64,000 nt of DNA from Acidithiobacillus sp. HP-2 (lineage in GTDB: Bacteria; Pseudomonadota; Gammaproteobacteria; Acidithiobacillales; Acidithiobacillaceae), in NCBI RefSeq assembly GCF_015100155.1, contig NZ_JACKZA010000004.1, forward strand, positions 124,001 to 188,000, read 5' to 3'. The notes under the pieces were generated by a model. It was not told the DNA's origin. It saw only the letters and a list, made by a program, of their open reading frames with translations, and did no database searches. Within the stretch, counting starts at the first letter, position 1; each line of letters begins with the position of its first letter. Of this stretch, positions 53,441 to 64,000 are shown piece by piece. The translations under genes and the position numbers were made by a program.

Positions 53441-54730
53441 GTGATATTACATGGCGAAGTGGATCTCGACGACGGGGCCGAATTTTTTCATCTGGCTACC
53501 GACAGCGACGCGGATGTTCTGGAGTTAATCCCTGTGACCCGCAATCGCCCTGATCCGGCAACTTTTATTGGTAGTGGCAAAGTGCAGGAACTGGCCGAAA
53601 AGGTGCGTGAAGTGGCAGCGGATCTGGTTTTGTTTGATCGATCGTTAAGTCCAGTGCAGGAGCGCAATCTGGAGCGGGCCTTGCAGTGCCGGGTGATTGA
53701 TCGGGTCGGGTTGATTCTGGATATTTTTGCACGGCGTGCCCGGACTCATGAGGGCAAATTACAGGTCGAGCTCGCTCAATTGACCCGCTTGCGGACGCGC
53801 CTGATTCGTGGCTGGACCCATCTGGAGCGGCAACGCGGAGGCATTGGCTTGCGCGGTCCTGGTGAAACACAGCTGGAGACAGACCGTCGCCTGATTGGAG
53901 ATCGTATTCAGTCCCTGCGGCACAAGCTGGTCAAGGTAGCTGCCCATCGGGCGACCCAGCGCCGGGCCCGGCAGCGCGCTCCGTTGCCGACCGTGGCTTT
54001 GGTGGGCTATACCAATGCGGGTAAATCCACTTTGTTCAATGCCCTGACCGAGCGCAGTAATTATGCGGCAAATCGTTTATTCGCGACCCTGGACCCGGCT
54101 ATTGGCCGTTTGCAGGTTGCCGGGCAGGATGCGGTGTTGCTTGCCGATACGGTGGGCTTCATGCGTGACTTGCCGACGGATCTGATTGCTGCATTTCGGG
54201 CAACGCTGGAAGAGGTGAATCAGGCGCAATTGCTCTTGCACGTAGTAGATGGCAGCGCGGTGGACCGTGATACGCAAATGGCTGCAGTCGAATCAGTCCT
54301 TAAAGAAATTGCAGCGGATACTCTGCCGGTGCTGGTGGTTTTCAACAAGGTTGACATGACGGGTGAAGCGATTGGAGGTCTGTATGATGCTTCGGGAACA
54401 TTGATTGCGGTGAATGTCAGTGCCCGGAGCGGTGCAGGTCTTGATGCGTTGCTGCAAGCTATTCTCGAACGGGTTGGTCGCTCTATTTTGCGCGTCGAGC
54501 TGCTGCTGAGTCCTGAGGAGGGCGCTTTGCGTGCCTGTTTGCATCGTCTGGCCAGTGTCATCGACGAAGATTTTGACGAGGAAGGTAAAACCCGGATGGT
54601 TTTTGATATTGATGATCTGGCATGGCGTCGTCTGCGCGCGCAAATGCGTGACCATGGTTGTCAGGCGCAGGACCCGACCTCTACAATACCCGAAATAATC
54701 AAGGAAGGAGATTGGTATGCCGTGGAGTGA
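53441..54730 (+). CDS. hflX: GTPase HflX (start uncertain)
   Basis: A 429-residue (or longer) GTPase that splits stalled or inactive ribosomes. It has the HflX N-terminal domain (VTRNRPDPATFIGSGKVQELAEKV), a GGxGxRGPGETQLETDRR motif region (GGIGLRGPGETQLETDRR) and a G domain with G1 GYTNAGKSTL, G3 DTVGFM and G4 NKVD. GTG at 53441 is the first ordinary start, but it has no ribosome site and drops the conserved first strand; the frame is open upstream for at least 20 codons (RERVLLVHVILHGE). The true start may be a non-canonical codon at 53381 or 53384. It overlaps hflK by 14 nt. Confidence 0.9.
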   Translation: MILHGEVDLDDGAEFFHLATDSDADVLELIPVTRNRPDPATFIGSGKVQELAEKVREVAADLVLFDRSLSPVQERNLERALQCRVIDRVGLILDIFARRARTHEGKLQVELAQLTRLRTRLIRGWTHLERQRGGIGLRGPGETQLETDRRLIGDRIQSLRHKLVKVAAHRATQRRARQRAPLPTVALVGYTNAGKSTLFNALTERSNYAANRLFATLDPAIGRLQVAGQDAVLLADTVGFMRDLPTDLIAAFRATLEEVNQAQLLLHVVDGSAVDRDTQMAAVESVLKEIAADTLPVLVVFNKVDMTGEAIGGLYDASGTLIAVNVSARSGAGLDALLQAILERVGRSILRVELLLSPEEGALRACLHRLASVIDEDFDEEGKTRMVFDIDDLAWRRLRAQMRDHGCQAQDPTSTIPEIIKEGDWYAVE

Positions 54731-55922
54731 TCCGGGCGGAAACGGAAACAACAACAATAATAATAACAACCCCTGGGGACGGCGTCCCAACCCACAAAAG
54801 CCTGCTTTTGACATTCAGAAAATTACCCAGGAGTTGAAAAAACTGGGTGCTTTGCTGGGTTCCGGCAAAGGTCGGGGTTCTGGAGGTCCCAAGTGGGATC
54901 CGCGCTGGCTGCACCGTTTGCCCATCATTATTATCGGCGTACTGATTTTATTCTGGATTGCATCGGGCATTTATATTGTCGGACCCAATGCCGAAGGCGT
55001 GGTGCTGCGTTTTGGCAAGGAAGTCGGCATTACCCAGCCGGGCCTTCATTATCACTTGCCTGTGCCTTTTGAAAGCGTTTCCTTACTCAGAACCGCAGAG
55101 AATCAGCGGATTGTTTTGGGTTACAGTGGCGCCGTGGATACCCTGAATCCAGGAATGATGCTGACGGCCAATGGTGACGTGGTGGATGTTCACTTTGCCG
55201 TGGATTACCGTATCAGCAATGCCAGTCATTACCTGTTTTCCAGCACCAATCCAGAGCAGTTGATTCGCTATGCGGCTTTGTCTGCCATGCGCAATGCCGT
55301 GGGGAAAAGCCAGTTGAAAGCCTTGATGCATGTGGATCAAAGCGCCATGGCCCAGCAGATCCAGCAAAGTAGCCAGAATTTGCTGACGGGATTACATGCT
55401 GGCGTGACGATCAACGCAGTGCAGATTCTCAGCATTCATCTTCCCAAACCGGTGCAGGCTTCCTACACCGACGTGATGACTGCCCGCGAGGATATGGCCC
55501 GATCCCGGCGTGAGGCGGAATCCTATGCCAGCAGCATTATTCCCAAGGCCAAGGGTGAAGCCGCCACTATGGTGACAGCGGCCGAAGCCTACAAGTTGCA
55601 GGTGGTAGATCGTGCCAAGGGCGATGCTGCCCGCTTTACGGATTTGCTGCAGGCTTATCAGAAGAACCCCCAGGTGGTGAGTGAGCGTATGTATTTGCAT
55701 ACCATGCAGGATATTCTTGGCAGCACGCAAAAAGTCATTATGGATAGTCATGGAAAAGCAGTGATTTATTTGCATATGCCCGAAAAAACTGCCGCTCAGA
55801 CCAGTGCGAGCACACGCTCGGTAGCGTCGGCCACCGCTGCAGATCGCAGTACGGCTCCGGTCGCTAATACCGACAGTGCTGCCAGCCAACCGGTGCTGCC
55901 GGTTTCAGGAGCGCGCTCATGA
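54717..55922 (+). CDS. hflK: FtsH protease modulator HflK
   Basis: A 401-residue SPFH-domain protein that with HflC forms a membrane cage around FtsH. The N-terminus is glycine- and asparagine-rich (GNGNNNNNNNN, encoded by repeated AAY codons), a transmembrane helix (IIIIGVLILFWIASGIYIV) follows, then the SPFH domain and a helical part with DMARSRREAESYAS, and a Ser/Thr/Ala-rich C-terminal tail. Its ATG lies inside the end of hflX. It overlaps hflC by 4 nt (ATGA). Confidence 0.94.
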   Translation: MPWSDPGGNGNNNNNNNNPWGRRPNPQKPAFDIQKITQELKKLGALLGSGKGRGSGGPKWDPRWLHRLPIIIIGVLILFWIASGIYIVGPNAEGVVLRFGKEVGITQPGLHYHLPVPFESVSLLRTAENQRIVLGYSGAVDTLNPGMMLTANGDVVDVHFAVDYRISNASHYLFSSTNPEQLIRYAALSAMRNAVGKSQLKALMHVDQSAMAQQIQQSSQNLLTGLHAGVTINAVQILSIHLPKPVQASYTDVMTAREDMARSRREAESYASSIIPKAKGEAATMVTAAEAYKLQVVDRAKGDAARFTDLLQAYQKNPQVVSERMYLHTMQDILGSTQKVIMDSHGKAVIYLHMPEKTAAQTSASTRSVASATAADRSTAPVANTDSAASQPVLPVSGARS

Positions 55923-56790
55923 AAAACTGGATATGGGCTGTACTGATTGTTTTTCTCGCGGTGCTGCTGCTGGCCTCTGCCAGTTTTTATACGGTCAATC
56001 AGTCACAAAATGCCTTGCTCATGCAATTTGGCAAGCAAATCAGTGTGCAGAAGGCCCCCGGTCTTTATTTGAAATGGCCGGTTTTGCAAAATGTGGAGTA
56101 TGTGGATAAACGCTTGCAAAATTACAGTCCGCAACCGGAGTCCTTTCTGACCCAGGACAAAAAGCCCTTACTGCTGAGTTATTTCGCTGAATGGCAGGTG
56201 GTGAATCCTGGAGTTTATTATGCGCGGCTGCATGATCAGGCGAATGCCCAGACCCAAATTGGCGATGTTCTGCGCGCGGCTTTGCGCAGTCAGATTGCGA
56301 CGATGTCCATGGAGGCACTCATTGCTGCCCGGCAGCAGGAAATTTCCAGTCCGGTCATGCAGGCGGCAGACCAGCACTTGTCAACTTTTGGCATTCGCCT
56401 GGTGGACTTGCGGATTTTGCAGGTAGGCTTGCCCCCGGAACTGCTGCAGGCAACTTACAAGCGCATGGAGGCGGAGCAAACTCAGCAGGCCAATACCTAC
56501 CATTCCCAAGGTAAAGCTGATGCGGAGCAAATTCGTGCCAGCGCCGAGAAAGAAAAAACCAGCATTCTGGCTGATGCTTATCGTCAACAGGAGCAGATCA
56601 AGGGGCAGGGTGATGCCGAAGCGGCCTCCATTTACGGGGATGCTTATGGAAAGGATCCGAAATTTTTTGCCTTTTATCGCAGTCTTGAAGCGTATCGTCA
56701 CGCTTTGAGTGATAAAACCGTGCTGGTACTCAACCCGGATTCTCCATTTTTCAAATATTTTCGGCATTCCTTGAATGAGGCGGGAAAATA

Positions 56791-56791
<1 letters not shown>
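55919..56791 (+). CDS. hflC: FtsH protease modulator HflC
   Basis: A 290-residue SPFH partner of HflK. It has one N-terminal membrane helix (WAVLIVFLAVLLLASASFYTV) and a typical VNQSQNALLMQFGKQI start of the SPFH domain, then a charged helix (EQIRASAEKEKTSILADAYRQ) and GDAEAASIYGDAYGKDPKFFAFYRSLEAY. Its stop overlaps the hisZ ATG (TAATG). Confidence 0.94.
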
Positions 56792-59321
<2,530 letters not shown>

Positions 59322-59332
59322 ATAGGAAATAT

Positions 59333-59368
59333 AAAAAAGGGCAGACCCTGAAGTCTGCCCTTTGCTTT
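59333..59368. terminator. Bidirectional terminator between purA and tRNA-Leu
   Basis: Hairpin GGGCAGAC-cctgaa-GTCTGCCC with TTTGCTTTT after it on the plus strand and a run of six T residues after it on the minus strand. It can end purA mRNA and, from the other side, the tRNA-Leu transcript, which starts its 3' end at the next base. Confidence 0.85.
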
Positions 59369-59455
59369 TGGTACCGGGGACTGGATTCGAACCAGCACAA
59401 GCTTTCGCTCACTAGGACCTGAACCTAGCGCGTCTACCAATTCCGCCACCTCGGC
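59369..59455 (-). tRNA. tRNA-Leu (anticodon CAG)
   Basis: An 87-nt class II tRNA with a long variable arm. The D arm GTGGCGGAATTGGTAGACGC, the anticodon stem CTAGG-TTCAGGT-CCTAG (anticodon CAG) and the T loop TTCGAAT are clear, with CCA encoded. The acceptor stem GCCGAGG/CCCCGGT contains an A-C mismatch at pair 5-68 and a G-U at 1-72, which is unusual. It lies between purA and rnr, on the opposite strand. Confidence 0.93.
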
Positions 59456-59492
59456 GTGGACGGAATGATCTTTGATTAAGGAGTAGTTGTCA

Positions 59493-61736
59493 ATGCCTGA
59501 AAACCAGGAGCCCGCAGCACTGAGTGAACGTGATCCCATGTTCGAGCGGGAAAAAGAAAAATATGAACGCCCTATCGTCAGTCGGGAATACATTCTTCAG
59601 TATCTGGAAGAAGCGGGACAGCCTCTGACGCTGGAAGATTTTTTTGCCGAGCTCGAAATCGAGGAAGAAGACCAGGAAGCCTTGCGTCGCCGCCTGCGTG
59701 CCATGGAAAGAGATGGTCAGTTGGTCCGCAACCGACGCGGAGCCTACGGTATTGTCGAAGCCATGGAATTGATTCGGGGGAGTGTCAGCGCCCATCCCGA
59801 TGGTTTTGGCTTTTTGATTCCTGAAGCCGGGGGCAAAGATCTTTTTTTATCACCCCGGGAAATGCGCAAAGTTTTTCATGGAGATACTATTCTTGGCCGG
59901 GCGGTGGGCGAAGATCGGCGAGGACGGATTGAAGGTACAGTTGTCCGCATCCTGGAGCGGGCTCTGAAACAGATTGTGGGCCGTTATTTTGCCGATGGTG
60001 GCAGCCATTACGTGGTGCCTGAAGATCGGCGGATTTCCCATGAATTCGGGGTGGTGGAGGGAGGTGAACTGGCGCCGGTGCATGGGCAGATTGTGACGCT
60101 AAATATTACCCAGTATCCGGATGGTCGCAATATGCCCCAGGGATCGGTTGTGGAAATTCTTGGCGAACACATGGCACCCGGTATGGAAGTGGAAATTGCG
60201 GTGCGTAATTACGGCCTTCCTTATCAATGGTCGCAGGCGGTTCTGGACGAGGCTGCGCGTTTTTCCGAAGTGGTACCCGAGGATATGAAAGCAGGTCGCC
60301 GCGATTTGCGTGATCTTCCCCTGGTTACCATTGATGGTGCCGATGCCAAAGACTTTGATGATGCGGTTTTTGCGGAAGAAATTGCCGACGGTTTTCGCCT
60401 TATTGTCGCCATTGCCGATGTGGCCAGTTATGTTCAGTCGGGCTCCGCTCTGGATAAAGAGGCGGTTGCCCGGGGTAATTCCGTGTATTTCCCGCGTCGG
60501 GTCATTCCGATGCTGCCGGAAATCCTTTCGAACGGCTTGTGCTCCCTGAATCCCCATGTGGATCGGCTGTGTATGCTTTGCGAAATGGAGATGAATGTGG
60601 CCGGTGAGGTTCAGCGTTTTCGTTTTGCCCGGGGGGTCATGCGCTCCCAGCGCCGCTTTACCTACGACGAAGTGGCCGCCATTCTTGATGGGGATGAGGC
60701 GTTGCGTACTCAGGATGCAGCTATGGTGCCGCATCTGGAGGCGTTACACCGCCTGTATCAAAGTTTTGCCGGGGCCAGGGAGCGAAGAGGGACCATTGAG
60801 TTTGATTCCCAGGAAACGCGCATTATCTACAATGACCAGTTACGCATTGAAAAAATTGTCGCCGTTACCCGTAATGTAGCGCATCGTATTATCGAAGAAT
60901 GCATGCTCGCGGCCAATGTGTGTGCTGCCCAGTATTTCCGGATTCATGACTTGCCCATGTTGTACCGGGTCCATCCAGAGCCTTCCGCAGACAAGCTGGA
61001 GGATTTACGCCGTTTTCTGGGAGAGCTTGGGGTACCCTTGCGCTTGCCGGAGCGTCCGCGTAGCGCCGATCTGGCGAAGATCATTGAAGAAACCCGTGAC
61101 CGTAGTGATTCCAGTCTGATTCAGACCGTGATTTTAAGGAGCCTGTCGCAAGCATTTTATACCGTGGATACCGGAATGCATTTTGGTTTGGCTTTTCCGG
61201 CTTATACCCACTTCACCTCACCCATTCGCCGCTATCCCGATCTGGTGGTTCATCGCGGTATCCAGGCATTGCTGGATGCGGGTATCCAGGAACCACGCTG
61301 GTTGGCTAAAAAGGAATTGCAGGAGTTGGGGCAGCACTGTTCCATGACCGAACGCCGTGCAGATGAAGCCAGTCGTGAAGCAGTAAACTGGCTCAAATGT
61401 GAATTCATGATGGATAAAATTGGTGAAACATTTACCGGTATTATTACCGGCGTGACCGGTTTTGGCCTGTTTGTTGCCCTGCGCGAGGTGTATGTGGAAG
61501 GTCTGATTCATATCAGCACCCTTGGTGAAGATTATTTCCATTTTGATGCGCAGCATTACCGTATTATTGGTGAGCACAGTAAGGAAACATTCCAGTTGGG
61601 TGACGCCATAGAAATCCGGGTGATGAATGTCAACCTGGACGATCGTAAAATTGACTTTGAACGAGTAGTGCCAGAAGGACAGGCTACGGGTGGTAAATCC
61701 CGTCGTCCCCGGCGTTCACGCAAAGAGTCCTCCTGA
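59493..61736 (+). CDS. rnr: Ribonuclease R
   Basis: A 747-residue 3'-5' exoribonuclease able to degrade structured RNA. It has a winged-helix domain (YLEEAGQPLTLEDFF), cold-shock domains (VSAHPDGFGFLIPEAGGKDLFL), the RNB catalytic domain (LPLVTIDGADAKDFDDAVF, with the acidic metal site) and a C-terminal S1 domain (FTGIITGVTGFGLFVALREVYVEGLIHI), then a basic tail. ATG at 59493 has AAGGAG 9 nt upstream. Confidence 0.96.
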   Translation: MPENQEPAALSERDPMFEREKEKYERPIVSREYILQYLEEAGQPLTLEDFFAELEIEEEDQEALRRRLRAMERDGQLVRNRRGAYGIVEAMELIRGSVSAHPDGFGFLIPEAGGKDLFLSPREMRKVFHGDTILGRAVGEDRRGRIEGTVVRILERALKQIVGRYFADGGSHYVVPEDRRISHEFGVVEGGELAPVHGQIVTLNITQYPDGRNMPQGSVVEILGEHMAPGMEVEIAVRNYGLPYQWSQAVLDEAARFSEVVPEDMKAGRRDLRDLPLVTIDGADAKDFDDAVFAEEIADGFRLIVAIADVASYVQSGSALDKEAVARGNSVYFPRRVIPMLPEILSNGLCSLNPHVDRLCMLCEMEMNVAGEVQRFRFARGVMRSQRRFTYDEVAAILDGDEALRTQDAAMVPHLEALHRLYQSFAGARERRGTIEFDSQETRIIYNDQLRIEKIVAVTRNVAHRIIEECMLAANVCAAQYFRIHDLPMLYRVHPEPSADKLEDLRRFLGELGVPLRLPERPRSADLAKIIEETRDRSDSSLIQTVILRSLSQAFYTVDTGMHFGLAFPAYTHFTSPIRRYPDLVVHRGIQALLDAGIQEPRWLAKKELQELGQHCSMTERRADEASREAVNWLKCEFMMDKIGETFTGIITGVTGFGLFVALREVYVEGLIHISTLGEDYFHFDAQHYRIIGEHSKETFQLGDAIEIRVMNVNLDDRKIDFERVVPEGQATGGKSRRPRRSRKESS

Positions 61737-61750
61737 TTATTGCGGGATGT

Positions 61751-62329
61751 TCAACCCAAATGATGCGCCAATTCCCGGGAGAGTCTTTCCAGTAACTGGC
61801 TCATTGCAGTCGCCTGCACTGTGGGGTTGGACGCGACATGGTCCCGATAAAAATGACTGCGTCCCTGAGTTTGGAGATGACCATCGGGCATGCGGCTGAT
61901 AAACCAGTCGGCCTGCAAAAAGACCTTGCCATCATTACTGGGGATGAAACTCTGGACGTTGATTTTGACCAGAAGATAAGGGCCATTCGGTATGGGATCC
62001 CCGGGCATGAGCACGGTTTTATCCGGCAATGCGCTTGCCAGATCCTGGGCCAGCACTTTTTGCGCCATACCGCCCAGAGGCGCCGCCCAGCGGACATGAC
62101 CGGCAACGTCCAGGCGATGTTTACCCTGGAGCGTGGTGAGGTAAAGACGGTCAATATCTGCGGGCATCTGCACATGCGCAACGACTATGGGCAGTCCTTG
62201 GCCCTGCAAGGATTGTCTGGCCGCAACAGGAGATGGGGAGGATAGGGTCAGATACTGGGTGGGTACGGAAGCGCAGCCAGCGAGCGCCGCCACCATTCCC
62301 AACAAGAGGAGTTTTCTGTGCAATGTCAT
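61751..62329 (-). CDS. pqiC: PqiC family lipoprotein (ABC-type auxiliary, DUF330)
   Basis: A 192-residue lipoprotein with signal and lipobox LAGC (Cys19). The DUF330 pattern is seen in PTQYLTLSSPS, VVAHVQMPADIDRLYLTT, WAAPLGGMAQKVLAQDLASAL and WFISRMPDGHLQTQGRSHF. PqiC sits in the outer membrane and interacts with the PqiB tunnel in phospholipid traffic. Its ATG overlaps the upstream pqiB stop by 4 nt. Confidence 0.85.
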   Translation of the reverse strand: MTLHRKLLLLGMVAALAGCASVPTQYLTLSSPSPVAARQSLQGQGLPIVVAHVQMPADIDRLYLTTLQGKHRLDVAGHVRWAAPLGGMAQKVLAQDLASALPDKTVLMPGDPIPNGPYLLVKINVQSFIPSNDGKVFLQADWFISRMPDGHLQTQGRSHFYRDHVASNPTVQATAMSQLLERLSRELAHHLG

Positions 62330-63987
62330 GGTCTTTTTCCAAAAATCAGGGCATTGGGGTGACTGTTCAAATAATCGGTCAATTCCCGCAATGACTGGGC
62401 GGTTCGTGATAATTCATACAAAGCGCGTGGGAGGGTCGTGGATTCTGGCGCATTGGCGGCGCTTCCCTGGCTATGGAGCAGGGCATTGCCTGCCTGCAAG
62501 GCGGCATGGGCCTCCTGGCTGGCCCCTTTCAGTGATTTCAGGATGGCCGGTAATTTCTGGTTGGCCGTGCGCGTTAACGTATCCAGATGGGCCATGGTCT
62601 GCTGCACATGTTGCAAGGTCTCGCGGGTTTGCGGAGAGCTGCTTACGGTCGCCAGATTCTGGCTGAGTTGATCCAGATTGGCGGCAATTTTCTGCAGAGG
62701 AAGTGCATGGATTTTGGTCAGTATGTCATTCAACTGGTGAATACTGTCCTGAATGCCTGCTTCATGGACCATGGGAATGATGGGTGGGTGTCCCGGCAGC
62801 AAACGGGCTGCTTTTGCACCTGGAACCAGACTGAGATCAATCACCCTGGAACCCAGCATCGGAACAGTGCTCCCCAGTTGCGCCCGTAAGCCCTGGGCAA
62901 TCAGGTGGCGGAGAATCCCGTTCATTTGTGCGGAAGGATGGGCCATGTCCCAGGCTTGCCCACCCTGGAGCGGAATCGCCTCGGGGTTGATTTTAATATC
63001 GATATCCGTCAGGAGTGCCTGGCGCTTGGTATCAAAAAACATATGCACAGCCGTGACGCTGCCCACACGGGCCCCTTCCAGCATGACGGCGGCACCGGTT
63101 TTCAAGCCCTGTGGACCTCCGGGCATGCGCATTTGATAGGCCACGGCATTTTCGACCGGCGCATTTTTAGCCGCAGTAGCACTGGCATAAAGGGGAAATT
63201 GCGCATTATTGTCCACGCTGCCGCCGGTTTTGGGGGTGGAAAAACTGATGGCCCCGCTGATTAATGCCGGAATGGCAGGAATGTGCACGCCGGGGTGTTC
63301 ACCAAACAGACTGACCGCAATGTTACCCGAACTCCAGAAACGGCTGCGCGTATTGACCAGATGCCGGTTTGTTTCGGGAATGAAGGCATAAATATCGAAT
63401 CCATCCCCATTTTTTTGCAAGGTTTCCCCGCGTATTTCGCCGACTTGTTCCCCCCGGAACAAAATGGGCGCTCCGCGAGAAATATTGCCTTTTTCCGGTG
63501 CGTGCAAAATGAGGGTAATACCTTTGGATTCGCTTTTCAGCACAGGTTCTTCATTCAGTCCGATGACATGATGGAGTGTGGGACCACGATGCGGATCAAT
63601 GCCTATGTAGGGGCCGGCGATGATGGATTTCAGGGAGCTGAGGTTGGAAAAGCTGACTTCCTCCCCGGCAATCCAGTAGCGTGTGCCTTTGCCCAGATGA
63701 TGCGCCATGTAATTATCGAAACGCATGGTCACCGAAATCTGATCCAGGGATTTTGACAGTTTGACAGCGGTAACATGGCCAACCGTAACACCTCTATATT
63801 TCACTACGGTATGGTCAGCTTTGATGCCACCCATAGTCGCAAACTGTACGGTCACCGTCGGACCCTGGTCCATATAGCTGCGTAGGGCCAGCCAGACCAC
63901 AATGGCAAGGGCCGCCAAGGGCACGGCCCAGATTAGACCAGGCCAGCGGGAGCGTCGTATTTGTGCGCTTGGCAAAGGATTATTCAT
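62326..63987 (-). CDS. pqiB: MCE-domain protein PqiB
   Basis: A 553-residue protein with one N-terminal membrane helix (WPGLIWAVPLAALAIVVWLAL) and repeated MCE/MlaD domains (VTVQFATMGGIKADHTVVKYRGV, GITLILHAPEKGNISRGAPILFRG, and a third near residue 300: GLKTGAAVMLEGARVGSV). A long helical C-terminal part forms the needle. It spans the periplasm and carries lipids between membranes. A pqiA partner would lie past the window end, where bases 63988-64000 allow an overlapping upstream stop (ATGA). Confidence 0.9.
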   Translation of the reverse strand: MNNPLPSAQIRRSRWPGLIWAVPLAALAIVVWLALRSYMDQGPTVTVQFATMGGIKADHTVVKYRGVTVGHVTAVKLSKSLDQISVTMRFDNYMAHHLGKGTRYWIAGEEVSFSNLSSLKSIIAGPYIGIDPHRGPTLHHVIGLNEEPVLKSESKGITLILHAPEKGNISRGAPILFRGEQVGEIRGETLQKNGDGFDIYAFIPETNRHLVNTRSRFWSSGNIAVSLFGEHPGVHIPAIPALISGAISFSTPKTGGSVDNNAQFPLYASATAAKNAPVENAVAYQMRMPGGPQGLKTGAAVMLEGARVGSVTAVHMFFDTKRQALLTDIDIKINPEAIPLQGGQAWDMAHPSAQMNGILRHLIAQGLRAQLGSTVPMLGSRVIDLSLVPGAKAARLLPGHPPIIPMVHEAGIQDSIHQLNDILTKIHALPLQKIAANLDQLSQNLATVSSSPQTRETLQHVQQTMAHLDTLTRTANQKLPAILKSLKGASQEAHAALQAGNALLHSQGSAANAPESTTLPRALYELSRTAQSLRELTDYLNSHPNALIFGKRP

Positions 63988-64000
63988 GCGGTTCCATTAA

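Overview
The window looks like chromosome of a sulfur-oxidising acidophile of the genus Acidithiobacillus, most likely the A. thiooxidans side. The basis is a SoxA C-terminus followed directly by a ResC/CcsA cytochrome c assembly protein, a fused ATP sulfurylase/APS kinase, a HdeD-type acid-resistance membrane protein, moderate GC, and housekeeping clusters arranged as in proteobacteria (rpsU-yqeY-mutS2-dnaG-rpoD, hfq-hflX-hflK-hflC-hisZ-purA). The genus is inferred from gene content and was not tested by alignment. The window is densely coded, with no rRNA, CRISPR array, intact insertion sequence or prophage.

Layout. 1-3063: end of a sox cluster (soxA, resC), hdeD, and an Rrf2 regulator preceded by three inverted repeats. 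3092-3296: first copy of a 200-bp palindromic element. 3295-14626 (minus strand): RqcH-like NFACT protein, sat-cysC fusion, apt, a complete Wadjet anti-plasmid system jetABCD and a VapBC-type toxin-antitoxin pair, starting just downstream of tRNA-Ala(CGC). 14938-19981: methyltransferase, TauE/SafE exporter, D,D-carboxypeptidase, the second palindromic element, an EmrB-type efflux pump with a TetR-style operator, and a 50-residue acidic small protein with its own promoter and terminator. 20008-25627: RsuA-family pseudouridine synthase, an encapsulin-type ferritin without a visible targeting tail, hemW, a LON-domain protein, a cyclic-nucleotide-binding-fold protein, rph, rdgB and a group 2 sigma factor.

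25799-37287: macromolecular synthesis operon (rpsU, yqeY, mutS2, dnaG, rpoD), tRNA-Ile(CAT), lexA with an SOS box, a DsbG/DsbC-like protein and pepN. 37284-42355 (minus): a polyphosphate-linked block (CYTH-CHAD protein, ParA-like ATPase, ppk1) with folD. 42559-48350 (minus): a tripartite RND efflux operon whose promoter carries an operator related to that of the EmrB pump. 48527-52824: TPR membrane protein, maf, ppc. 53112-59455: hfq, hflX, hflK, hflC, hisZ, purA and tRNA-Leu(CAG). 59493-64000: rnr and the pqiC/pqiB end of a lipid-transport operon.

Themes: sulfur oxidation and sulfate activation, acid and drug resistance by efflux, ribosome rescue (NFACT, MutS2, HflX, RNase R), and anti-plasmid defence. 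The best candidate for something undescribed is the palindromic element at 3092-3296 and 17836-18035. Each copy fills the gap between two convergent genes. Its core is nearly invariant, while its outer arms differ between copies yet stay self-complementary. A single arm recurs at 42488-42522.
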